Below, in pieces: positions 1-6,076 of a DNA stretch of 6,594 nt. The notes under the pieces are model-generated. The model searched no databases and was not told the DNA's origin. It saw nothing but the letters and a program-made list of their open reading frames with translations. The stretch covers positions 1-6,594 of the forward strand of contig CAMDAL010000237.1 in assembly GCA_945888565.1 (NCBI GenBank). The letters are read 5' to 3'. Every line of letters starts with the position of its first letter. Within the stretch, counting starts at the first letter, position 1. A program made the position numbers and the translations under genes. This DNA is from Devosia equisanguinis. Lineage in GTDB: Bacteria; Pseudomonadota; Alphaproteobacteria; Rhizobiales; Devosiaceae.

Positions 1-89
1 CGCCTCGGACCTTTCTCGACCACGAACGGCTCGAAGAACGCCCATTCTTCGTCCGACATCAACCCGCGAACCAACGCCGCTCTCCGCAA
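1..89 (-). CDS. IS5-family transposase, N-terminal fragment (cut by window edge)
   Basis: Read on the minus strand, the frame gives RRAALVRGL followed by MSDEEWAFFEPFV and VEKGPR. This is the typical beginning of IS5-group DDE transposases, which carry a 'sDeeWa..epf' opening that precedes the helix-turn-helix-like domain. These enzymes cut and join the ends of their element. Only 29 codons are visible, so the catalytic DDE residues lie outside the window. I chose the TTG at 89-87 because AAGGA stands 6 bases before it; the internal ATG at 59-57 is an alternative start. The frame is closed by a stop at 110-108, so the gene cannot begin much further upstream. The gene is transcribed away from the sugar operon. 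It may be intact or broken outside the window. Confidence 0.7.
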   Translation of the reverse strand, partial: MRRAALVRGLMSDEEWAFFEPFVVEKGPR

Positions 90-131
90 AGAACATCCTT
101 GAATCAGTCAGTTGCTGATTTGGGAACCCTC
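1..131 (-). mobile_element. End of an IS5-family insertion sequence (5' side of its transposase)
   Basis: The minus strand encodes an IS5-type transposase N-terminus that runs off the left edge of the window. Upstream of that gene, on the minus strand, the sequence GAGGGTTCCCAAATCAGC begins at 131. I take this as the probable outer end of the element because a GA-rich tip about 40 bp before the transposase start fits IS5-group elements. The other end lies outside the window, so the inverted repeat and the target duplication cannot be confirmed. The boundary at 131 is inference; the transposase identity is better supported. Confidence 0.6.
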
Positions 132-730
132 TTTGTCCACACGGCCTAGCTTCGCGCAACCCTACCCAACGCTTCGCTTCATTCCGAAGAGAGAGTTGGA
201 TGCCAGCGCCACTCCCTCCGCCACTTTTTCTTTGCAAACTCATCACCCTGCCTGATGAGCGTCGAAATTCCTTTTGGTTTCAAAGGGGTTTAACGACGCC
301 ATGCGAACTGCTGAGACTGCGCCGAGGCCGAAAATCGGTCTCACAAGGCCCGCGGTCTCGTTCCGAGCGAACCTCGACGAAATCGGTACGCATGGAAAAG
401 TCGTCGTCTTTTCAACTGGTTAAAAATGCTGCGTAACCGTCTTGTTCGAAACGTTCGTGTCGCCCTCGGTTTCGCCAAAACCAGCAGTGGGCGTGGTGTG
501 GCGAAATTCTGGCCGACCGCGAGCGCAATGCCTGCGAGCCCTAGGCCGGAAGAATACTGTGCCCACCCGCGCTACGACAACGTCGACCCATGCCCGCCTT
601 TGGTGCTGTGGCCGACACCTTTCTCAGCGTCGCGATGCGACACGTTGCGGTGAGTTGATACCGCACGAATGGGAGCTGCCGTCCACGCAGCTCAATAATT
701 GGAGGACCCAGAAGAAGCCATCTTGACGAG
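132..730. other. Gene-poor region between the IS end and the regulator
   Basis: No reading frame in this roughly 600-bp stretch looks like a protein family I recognise. The longest open frames (78, 75 and 94 codons on the plus strand) overlap each other in different frames, are rich in Arg, Ser and Pro, and lack convincing ribosome binding sites. Visible details are a tRNA-Ser-like 3' tail at 208-223 followed by a T-rich run, a weak hairpin at 270-286 (CCTTT paired with AAAGG), and an operator-like motif at 450-460. A TTGACG hexamer at 723-728 resembles a -35 box, but no good -10 box stands 16-18 bases after it. The region may be the eroded flank of a mobile element. Confidence 0.5.
208..223 (+). 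other. tRNA-Ser 3'-end-like segment, possible attachment-site remnant
   Basis: The string GCCACTCCCTCCGCCA matches the pattern of a tRNA-Ser 3' end: T-stem strand, acceptor strand TCCCTCC, discriminator G and encoded CCA. It is followed at 225-233 by a T-rich run such as often follows tRNA genes. The bases before it (201-207) are not a T-loop and the five before those do not pair with the T-stem, so there is no tRNA gene here. Integrative elements often recombine at tRNA 3' ends and leave such a partial copy. With only 16 bases, chance is a real alternative. Confidence 0.25.
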
Positions 731-733
731 CGT

Positions 734-769
734 GAACGTTCATGTGAAGGTTCATATGAACGTTCATGT
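734..769 (+). promoter_or_regulatory. Three tandem 12-bp operator-like palindromes upstream of the LacI-family gene
   Basis: Three consecutive 12-bp units read GAACGTTCATGT, GAAGGTTCATAT and GAACGTTCATGT. Taken with flanking bases they form near-palindromes GTGAACGTTCAT (732-743), GTGAAGGTTCAT (744-755) and the perfect palindrome ATGAACGTTCAT (756-767), with centres exactly 12 bp apart. LacI/GalR proteins bind palindromes with a central CG step; the PurR and RbsR operators contain AAACGTTT. The array lies next to a LacI-family gene, so it is probably its autoregulatory operator. It also overlaps translation signals: GAAGG of the middle unit sits 5 bases before ATG 756. If translated, it would give the odd string VNVHVKVHMNVHV, which no LacI domain needs. 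Confidence 0.6.
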
Positions 770-1808
770 TGGCGAGATCCTCTTGGTCACTATGGCTCAG
801 ATAGCGCAGTCGCTGGGGGTATCCGTGCAGACGGTCTCCGCAGTCGTCAACGCCAAGCCCGGAATCTCGACCGACACGCAAAGGCGCGTGCAGGAGGCGA
901 TTGCCCGGCTCAATTACCAGCCGAACCAGCAGGCCCGGTCACTCCGAGGCGTGCGCATGAAGACGCTGGGCGTCATCATTCCGTCGATCACAAATCCGTA
1001 CTTTCCGGAATTCGTAAAGGGTATTGAGGACGAGGCGCGCAGCAATGGCTACTCGATCCTATTGTGCAACACCGACGAAGAGTTAGGGCACCTGCTCGAG
1101 TATTTTTCGTTGATCAGTACAAATAAGGTCTCCGGGATCATCTGTGCGTTGGCTATTGCCGGAGACTGGCTCGCCGATCCTGAGGTGGAGCGGCGTATCC
1201 GCAAGTTCGCTGCGGACGGTGTGTCCGTGGTCCTAAGCGACAGCACGGACCGTGATTTGCCGCTAAGTTCGGTCGTCGTAGATTCCACTGCAGCGATTGA
1301 CGCCGCTGCTCGGCACCTGGTTGCATTGGGGCATCGGCGAGTAGGACTCATTTCACCGCCGCGGGGGCTGGCCGTTAGCACCGAACGCATAAATGCATTC
1401 AGCCGGGCCTTTGCCGGGGCCGGGTACCCGCTTGATGACGAATTAGTCGTGCCCGGCGATTTCGAGATCGAAGGGGGAGCACGTGCTACCCGGCAACTGA
1501 TGTCGATGCCTGAGCCGCCAACCGCCATCATTGCTGCCAATGACGTCGCGGCGTTTGGCGCGATTTCCGAGCTGTCGAAGCTCGGGGTTTCGGTACCGCA
1601 CGACGTATCGGTGCTCGGCTTCGACGATATCGCCTTTGCGCGAGTCTATCAGCCGGCGCTCACCACAATTGCCCAGCCGATTTACGCGCTGGGTCAGGAG
1701 AGTTTCAAGCTGGCGATTGCCGAGCCCGTGTCCAGGGAGGGACGGGGGCCGAACGTAAAGCTGGAAGCGCAGTTCATGCCGAGGAGTTCGACAGCCAAGG
1801 CGCGCTAG
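756..1808 (+). CDS. LacI/GalR-family transcriptional regulator
   Basis: This is a cytoplasmic DNA-binding repressor of the LacI family, probably controlling the adjacent sugar transport operon. With the start used here it has 350 residues. The N-terminal helix-turn-helix is at about 12-32 (VTMAQIAQSLGVSVQTVSAVVN) and resembles E. coli LacI VSYQTVSRVVN. The hinge follows at about 56-65 (NQQARSLRG). The periplasmic-binding-protein-like effector domain starts with LGVIIPSITNPYF, contains AAND (N262-D263) and GFDDI (288-292), and ends near LEAQFMPRSS. Start choice is uncertain. ATG 756 has GAAGG 5 bases upstream, TTG 783 (after GGCGAG) would begin MVTMAQIA exactly like family members, and ATG 792 is also possible. 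The frame is open back to TTG 699, but residues before about 783 are not domain sequence. The Arg usual in TVSRV is Ala29 here. The effector is unknown, presumably the imported sugar or a derivative. Confidence 0.93.
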   Translation: MNVHVGEILLVTMAQIAQSLGVSVQTVSAVVNAKPGISTDTQRRVQEAIARLNYQPNQQARSLRGVRMKTLGVIIPSITNPYFPEFVKGIEDEARSNGYSILLCNTDEELGHLLEYFSLISTNKVSGIICALAIAGDWLADPEVERRIRKFAADGVSVVLSDSTDRDLPLSSVVVDSTAAIDAAARHLVALGHRRVGLISPPRGLAVSTERINAFSRAFAGAGYPLDDELVVPGDFEIEGGARATRQLMSMPEPPTAIIAANDVAAFGAISELSKLGVSVPHDVSVLGFDDIAFARVYQPALTTIAQPIYALGQESFKLAIAEPVSREGRGPNVKLEAQFMPRSSTAKAR

Positions 1809-1820
1809 GTACCGGAGGAT

Positions 1821-1842
1821 ACGGACCGGGCAATCCGGCCGT
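1821..1842 (+). other. Hairpin between the regulator and the binding-protein gene
   Basis: ACGG and CCGG at 1821-1829 (with A1825 bulged) pair with CCGG and CCGT at 1835-1842, leaving a five-base loop GCAAT. This gives about eight GC-rich base pairs. No T-run follows, so it is not a clear intrinsic terminator. Its position in the 65-bp gap suggests a partial transcription stop, an RNA stability element for the highly expressed binding-protein gene, or chance. A GTGCGCAC palindrome follows directly at 1841-1848. Confidence 0.35.
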
Positions 1843-1873
1843 GCGCACGCAAGTGCATTAAGGGAGAGAGACT

Positions 1874-3169
1874 GTGACATTACGACTGAGCCGTCGAAAC
1901 TATCTGCTGGGCACAGCAGCGTTCGCTGCCGCCGCAGCTATGCCCCGCCTAAGCTATGGCCAAGAGCTCGCCTACAAAGGCGACCTCAATATGTACTCAC
2001 TTGTGCGCACGCCGCCGGACCAAGCGCTTGCGGACCTGATCGCTAGCTTCGAGGTGGCCCATCCAGGCATTTCGATCAAGACCACGTCTTATCCGTCAGA
2101 CAGCTTTGTCGCGCTGCTGACCGCGGCGCAGCAGGCGGGCGAGAACATCGACGTGCTGTTTCTAAACGGCCAGGATCTGCGGCGCTACGCCGTCGATGGC
2201 ACGGCGCTCGAGCTTGACGGCAAGCTCGACACTGACCGATTCCGGCCTGGTGCGTTGAAGACCGCACAGGTGAACGGCAAGACCTACGGGGCCCCGTATT
2301 CAGCGATCAGCGGTTTCCCGCTCCTCACCAATGCCAAGGTGCTCGAGGACAAGGGCCTATCGGTGCCGCAGTCTTACGCGGACCTGTTGGCCATCCGCGA
2401 TGCGCTGCAGGGCTCCGGGATCAAGACATTCACCCACGCGGGCAAGAATATCTACCTGTGGCCGGTATGGTTCTTCACCACTTTCGGCCAGACGTCGGGC
2501 AATCGCTCTAACGAGCGCACGGCAGAGATCCTATCGGGACAGGCGAAGTTCACCGATGACGATGTGGTGCAGGGTCTCGACCTGGTGTTCCAGTTCGGGC
2601 GCGACCAACTGCTCACGCAGGAAGTCTTCTCGATGGATACGCCGCAGGCAATGACCGAGTTCGCGGCCGGCCGGGCGCTGTTCTGGATGCAGCACGAGAG
2701 CGCTCTGAGCCAGCTGGCGACGCAGGATGCTGCGAACTTCAAGCTTGACGTGAACCTAATGCCCAAGCTGGTGGACGCCGATGTCCGCTCCAACTATCCG
2801 GGTGGTCCCTCGGCGATCGTTGGCGTGGGCGCGAAAGCCGATGCTGACAGGCAAGCAGCGGCGGTTGCTTTCATCGACTGGATCACCACCGACGAAGCCA
2901 ACGCGCCAATCGTGAAGTTCAACAATGGCACGGTGCCGGCGAACAAGGCGGTTAGCGCTGCAGGTGGGCCGGTTGTAGACAAGCTACTCGGCCTATCGGA
3001 TGGCCTCGTCACCTATCTCGACTGGAATTGGCCGCCGGAAATCACCCGGGTCTTCCAGGAAGGGATCCAGGCGGGCGTGGCCGGACAGGGGAGTGCGCAA
3101 GACGTTGCTAACACCGCTCAGTCCACTCTCGAGCGACTGGTGAGCAACGGCTACACCTTCCAGGCCTGA
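1874..3169 (+). CDS. Periplasmic sugar-binding protein of a CUT1 ABC transporter (SBP family 1)
   Basis: A 431-residue extracellular solute-binding protein that captures the substrate in the periplasm and delivers it to the two permeases encoded next. The start is GTG with AGGGAGAG 7-8 bases upstream. The N-terminus is a twin-arginine-type signal: LSRRNYLLG (residues 5-13), then an Ala-rich hydrophobic stretch to about 22, with cleavage probably near 29-31. There is no Cys at the junction, so it is not a lipoprotein. The mature protein has family-1 features: the opening LIASFEVAHPGISIK, the pattern YPGGPSAIVGVGAKA, then AVAFIDWITTDEANAPIVKFNNGTVPANKA, and a C-terminus GIQAGVAGQGSAQDVANTAQSTLERL. 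The length is normal for CUT1 binding proteins (about 400-440). Family 1 members bind oligosaccharides, glycosides, polyols or glycerol phosphate; the exact ligand cannot be read from the sequence. It stands 65 bp after the regulator and 29 bp before permease 1. Confidence 0.93.
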   Translation: MTLRLSRRNYLLGTAAFAAAAAMPRLSYGQELAYKGDLNMYSLVRTPPDQALADLIASFEVAHPGISIKTTSYPSDSFVALLTAAQQAGENIDVLFLNGQDLRRYAVDGTALELDGKLDTDRFRPGALKTAQVNGKTYGAPYSAISGFPLLTNAKVLEDKGLSVPQSYADLLAIRDALQGSGIKTFTHAGKNIYLWPVWFFTTFGQTSGNRSNERTAEILSGQAKFTDDDVVQGLDLVFQFGRDQLLTQEVFSMDTPQAMTEFAAGRALFWMQHESALSQLATQDAANFKLDVNLMPKLVDADVRSNYPGGPSAIVGVGAKADADRQAAAVAFIDWITTDEANAPIVKFNNGTVPANKAVSAAGGPVVDKLLGLSDGLVTYLDWNWPPEITRVFQEGIQAGVAGQGSAQDVANTAQSTLERLVSNGYTFQA

Positions 3170-3198
3170 CACCACAACCACGAGCCCCGGTAACCCAC

Positions 3199-4128
3199 GT
3201 GTCCAGTTCGCCTCAAAGTGCGGCCAACAGCCGTCCTGGCGTGCCTTCCATGCGCGCCAGGCGGATTCCTCCGATTGTTGCCGCTTTCCCCTGGATCGCG
3301 CCGGGGCTCGTCCTGTTCTTCTTATTCGTGCAGTGGCCCATCCTGATGCAGGTGTGGATGAGCCTCGGCTCGGACAACCTCAACACACCGACCGCGCCGT
3401 CTCTGCGCCACTATTTTGAGCTCACCGGGGACGGCAAGTTCTGGTCGGCGATGGGGCGCAACGTGCACTACGCGCTGGCGACAGTGATCGGGAAGGTCGT
3501 CATCGCCTTCGCGCTGGCCTTGGCGCTTAACGGCGCGTTTCGCGGCCGGGCGTTCTTCCGCGCCGTGTTCTTCCTGCCAGTGGTGATCTCATTCGTCGCC
3601 ATTGGCACAATCTGGGGCTTCATGCTGCAGTTCCAGCTGGGCGCGATCAACTCCAGCCTGCGCGCTCTGGGGCTCGAGTTCCTGGCTCTCGACTGGCTTG
3701 GCGATCCGCGGCTCGCGATGTGGTCGGTGATTATGGTCGACATCTGGAAGTGGACCGGCTTCCATGTGGTGATCTACCTCGCTGGCCTGCAATCGCTGCC
3801 CGGCGAGCTGGACGAGGCCGCCGAGATCGACGGCGCCAATATCGTGCAACGGTTCTGGCACGTCACACTGCCGCTGATGCACCGTTATACGATCACCAAC
3901 GTGATAATCGCGACGCTCGGTGCGTTTTCGGTGTTCGACCTCGTTTTCATCATGACCAAGGGCGGGCCGTTCAATGCCACGCAGGTGGCGATGACTCAGG
4001 TGTACCTAAACGCCTTCCAGTTCCAGCGTTTCGGCTACGCTTCGGCGCAGGCCACGGTGCTGCTTTTGGTGATGGGCATCGTCTCGGTCGTGCTACTGCG
4101 CATCAGCCAGAAGGTGGAAGTGCGATGA
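3199..4128 (+). CDS. ABC sugar transporter permease 1 (MalF/UgpA-like, CUT1)
   Basis: An inner-membrane permease subunit of 309 residues that forms half of the translocation pore. Six hydrophobic segments are visible, at about 26-50, 91-110, 122-143, 173-195, 231-252 and 283-302. The EAA loop that docks on the ATPase is complete: E206-A207-A208, G212, and V222-T-L-P225 in the spacing EAA-x3-G-x9-I-x-LP. GGPFNATQVAMTQVYLNAF before the last segment is typical of the MalF side of CUT1 systems. GTG 3199 gives a 17-residue hydrophilic lead before M18; no clear ribosome binding site precedes it, and ATG 3250 is a possible alternative. The 3' end overlaps the next gene by ATGA. The long open frame in another phase across its 3' half is only a shadow. 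Confidence 0.93.
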   Translation: MSSSPQSAANSRPGVPSMRARRIPPIVAAFPWIAPGLVLFFLFVQWPILMQVWMSLGSDNLNTPTAPSLRHYFELTGDGKFWSAMGRNVHYALATVIGKVVIAFALALALNGAFRGRAFFRAVFFLPVVISFVAIGTIWGFMLQFQLGAINSSLRALGLEFLALDWLGDPRLAMWSVIMVDIWKWTGFHVVIYLAGLQSLPGELDEAAEIDGANIVQRFWHVTLPLMHRYTITNVIIATLGAFSVFDLVFIMTKGGPFNATQVAMTQVYLNAFQFQRFGYASAQATVLLLVMGIVSVVLLRISQKVEVR

Positions 4129-4982
4129 GCGGCGGCGATCTCACCCTCAATCGCCGGGCTGCGGGTACCGTACCCTGGCTGCGCTGGCTGATCCTGGCGC
4201 TGGGTATGCTGGCGATCATCTATCCACTCGGCATTTTCCTGCTGAACTCGGTGAAGACAAACGCACAGTTCGTGGTTGCGCCGCTGGCGCTGCCCGATCC
4301 CTGGCATTTCGGGAACTATCTCGAGGCCTGGGAGAAGGCCAGTATGGCCCGCCTGATCGGCAACAGCCTGCTGGTGTCGGTGGCGACGACGGTGCTGACG
4401 ATCCTGCTCGCCTCAATGCTGGCGTTCGGACTGCACGTGTTCAAGTTCAGGGGACAGGGCGCTATCCTTGCCATGGTGGTGATGACGCTCACCATCCCGG
4501 CGCAGGTCTACATCATCCCGCTCTATCTCGTGGTGATCGGGATGAAGCTTACCAACACGCATTTGGCGCTGATCCTGCCCTATACAGCCGGGTCGCTACC
4601 GCTGGCGGTGGTCCTGTTCCGGAACTACTTCGCTGGGCTGCCGAACGAGCTTATCGATGCCGCGCGCATCGATGGCGCAACCAACTTCGACATCTATGCG
4701 CGGATCCTGATGCCGCTGGCGCGGCCGGTAGTCGGGGCGGTCGGCATCTTCACCTTCGTCGGTGCGTGGAACGAGTTCTTTCTCGCGCTCGTCTTCGTGC
4801 AGCGTAAGGAACTCTACACCCTGCCGCTCGGCTCGCAGGTCTTCGCCATCAGCGAGTACTCGCTCGATTTCACCCTGCTGTTCGCCGCCTTCTCCATTTC
4901 GTTGCTGCCGCTGGTGATCGTCTACCTCCTGATGCAGCGCCAGTTCATCGCCGGCATGGCCGGTGGAGCCGTGAAAGGATGA
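4125..4982 (+). CDS. ABC sugar transporter permease 2 (MalG/UgpE-like, CUT1)
   Basis: The second inner-membrane permease, 285 residues, pairing with the product of the gene before it. The start is the ATG that shares ATGA with the stop of permease 1, with GGTGGAAG just upstream; the frame stays open about 400 bases further upstream, but only from 4125 does it read as a permease. Six hydrophobic segments lie at about 19-41, 78-100, 111-132, 145-165, 199-221 and 252-272. The EAA loop reads D178-A179-A180, G184, I194-L-M-P197, with Asp in place of the first Glu, a conservative change. The C-terminus QRQFIAGMAGGAVKG is the hallmark ending of MalG-type subunits. TIPAQVYIIPLYL and the AWNEFFLALVFV stretch are further family marks. 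Its stop overlaps the oxidoreductase start, so translation is likely coupled. Confidence 0.94.
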   Translation: MSGGDLTLNRRAAGTVPWLRWLILALGMLAIIYPLGIFLLNSVKTNAQFVVAPLALPDPWHFGNYLEAWEKASMARLIGNSLLVSVATTVLTILLASMLAFGLHVFKFRGQGAILAMVVMTLTIPAQVYIIPLYLVVIGMKLTNTHLALILPYTAGSLPLAVVLFRNYFAGLPNELIDAARIDGATNFDIYARILMPLARPVVGAVGIFTFVGAWNEFFLALVFVQRKELYTLPLGSQVFAISEYSLDFTLLFAAFSISLLPLVIVYLLMQRQFIAGMAGGAVKG

Positions 4983-6073
4983 CTATGCGTACCCTCGATC
5001 CTGACCGCCCGGTGCGGCTGGGCTATGTCGGCTGCGGCTTCATCGCGCAGCACATCCATTTGCCGAACTTCTCGGGTCTCAGAGATTGCCAGCTCGTGGC
5101 GCTGGCCGAACTGCGCCCAGAGCTTGGGCGCAAGGTGGCTGAACACTACAGCATTCCCACGCTGGTAAGCTCACATCAGGAGCTGATCGACAACCCCGAC
5201 ATCGACGCGGTCGCCGTGTCGGCCGACTACGTGGTGCAGGGCGAGATCGCAGCAGACCTGCTGGCGGCGGGCAAGCACGTGTTCATGGAAAAGCCGATGG
5301 CGGTGTCCATGAAGCAAGCGCAGGTCATCCTCGCTGCCGCCGAGCGTGGTGGTGGCCGGCTGATGATCTGCTACATGAAGCGCTACGACCCTGGCAACAT
5401 CCTAACGCGCGACACGGTCCGCAAGTGGCGGCAAAGCGGGGAGAAGGGCAGGCTGCTTTACCTGCGCAACCACGGCTTTACCGGCAACTGGACGGCGGGG
5501 CGTGACACCTCCTCGATCATCTCGACCACCGAGCCGATGCCGCCAAAGCCTCGCGACCACGCGGCGCCCGATTGGCTGCCGGCCGAGGCGATCAGCTCGT
5601 ATATCGGCTACCTGCAGCAGTACACACACAACATCAACCTAGCCCGTTTCGTGCTCGACGCATCGGCGGACAAGCTGAAGGTGAAGACCGTCGACCTCGA
5701 TAGCGACGGCATGACCGGCGTGGTGATCTTCGACATGGATGGCACCCGTGTCGTGGTCGAGAGCGCGCAGACTAAATTTCACGGCTGGGACGAGCACACC
5801 CAGATCTATTTCGAACGGGGCTGGGTGCATGCCTACTCGCCAGTCCTGTTCGCCAATCCGGGCCAGCCCAAGGTCGAGATCTACGAGGGCGGCGACAACC
5901 CGTCCTATAGCTATCCCATCCCGACGCCGATCGCCGCCTGGCACTTCCGCGAAGAAGCGCAGCATTTCCTGGATGCGCTGCGGTCGGGCGAACCCTTCCA
6001 CTCACCTGGCACGGACGCCCTCACAGACGTGACGCTGCTTGAAACCATTTACCGCAAACACCTGGGCCTTTGA
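4979..6073 (+). CDS. Gfo/Idh/MocA-family NAD(P)-dependent oxidoreductase
   Basis: A cytoplasmic dehydrogenase of 364 residues from the family that oxidises or reduces sugars, inositols and sugar acids. The N-terminal Rossmann fold begins VRLGYVGCGFIA, with the dinucleotide-binding glycines G18 and G20 and A23. The family motif EKP is at 104-106, with K105 the expected catalytic lysine. CYMKRYDPG (131-139) corresponds to the strand after it. YTHNINLARFVLD supplies the usual active-site His (H217) in the C-terminal alpha/beta domain. The long insertion of about 165-200, with Pro-rich TEPMPPKPRDHAAPDWLP, may shape substrate choice. The start overlaps permease 2 (ATGA); ATG 4985, two codons later, has AAGGA 5 bases before it and is an equal candidate. 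The context suggests the first oxidation of the imported compound. Family members act on many substrates (myo-inositol, scyllo-inosose, glucose, galactose), so no specific name is given. Confidence 0.92.
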   Translation: MTMRTLDPDRPVRLGYVGCGFIAQHIHLPNFSGLRDCQLVALAELRPELGRKVAEHYSIPTLVSSHQELIDNPDIDAVAVSADYVVQGEIAADLLAAGKHVFMEKPMAVSMKQAQVILAAAERGGGRLMICYMKRYDPGNILTRDTVRKWRQSGEKGRLLYLRNHGFTGNWTAGRDTSSIISTTEPMPPKPRDHAAPDWLPAEAISSYIGYLQQYTHNINLARFVLDASADKLKVKTVDLDSDGMTGVVIFDMDGTRVVVESAQTKFHGWDEHTQIYFERGWVHAYSPVLFANPGQPKVEIYEGGDNPSYSYPIPTPIAAWHFREEAQHFLDALRSGEPFHSPGTDALTDVTLLETIYRKHLGL

Positions 6074-6076
6074 CAC

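Noticed and set aside
301..423. A 40-codon ATG frame beginning MRTAETAPRPKIGL, considered as a small antitoxin-like gene
   Set aside because: There is no ribosome binding site, no clear family match and no partner gene; overlapping frames are equally open.
442..726. A 94-codon plus-strand frame ending before the regulator, considered as a remnant of a transposase or integrase
   Set aside because: The composition is Arg/Thr/Ser-rich without a recognisable motif, and it overlaps another open frame of similar length.
723..728. TTGACG as the -35 box of the regulator promoter
   Set aside because: The hexamer is good, but no acceptable -10 box stands 16-18 bases downstream, so I did not list it as a promoter.
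734..769. Tandem repeats considered as a CRISPR or minisatellite array
   Set aside because: Three 12-bp units without spacers, each centred on a palindrome, fit repressor operators much better.
3166..3206. Possible stem between CTGACAC and GTGTCCAG around the permease 1 start, considered as a binding-protein mRNA stabiliser
   Set aside because: Only seven pairs with a bulge and a loop of over 20 bases, and the stem includes the start codon; it is too weak to support.
3720..4124. A 135-codon open extension in front of permease 2 that overlaps permease 1 in another frame
   Set aside because: The extension is Arg-rich with no membrane or domain character, while permease 1 in the other frame shows a full EAA loop and membrane segments. 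The ATG at 4125 gives a normal MalG-type protein.
5639..6005. Long minus-strand open frames inside the oxidoreductase gene
   Set aside because: These are typical antisense shadows of a GC-rich gene; the plus-strand frame carries all family motifs.
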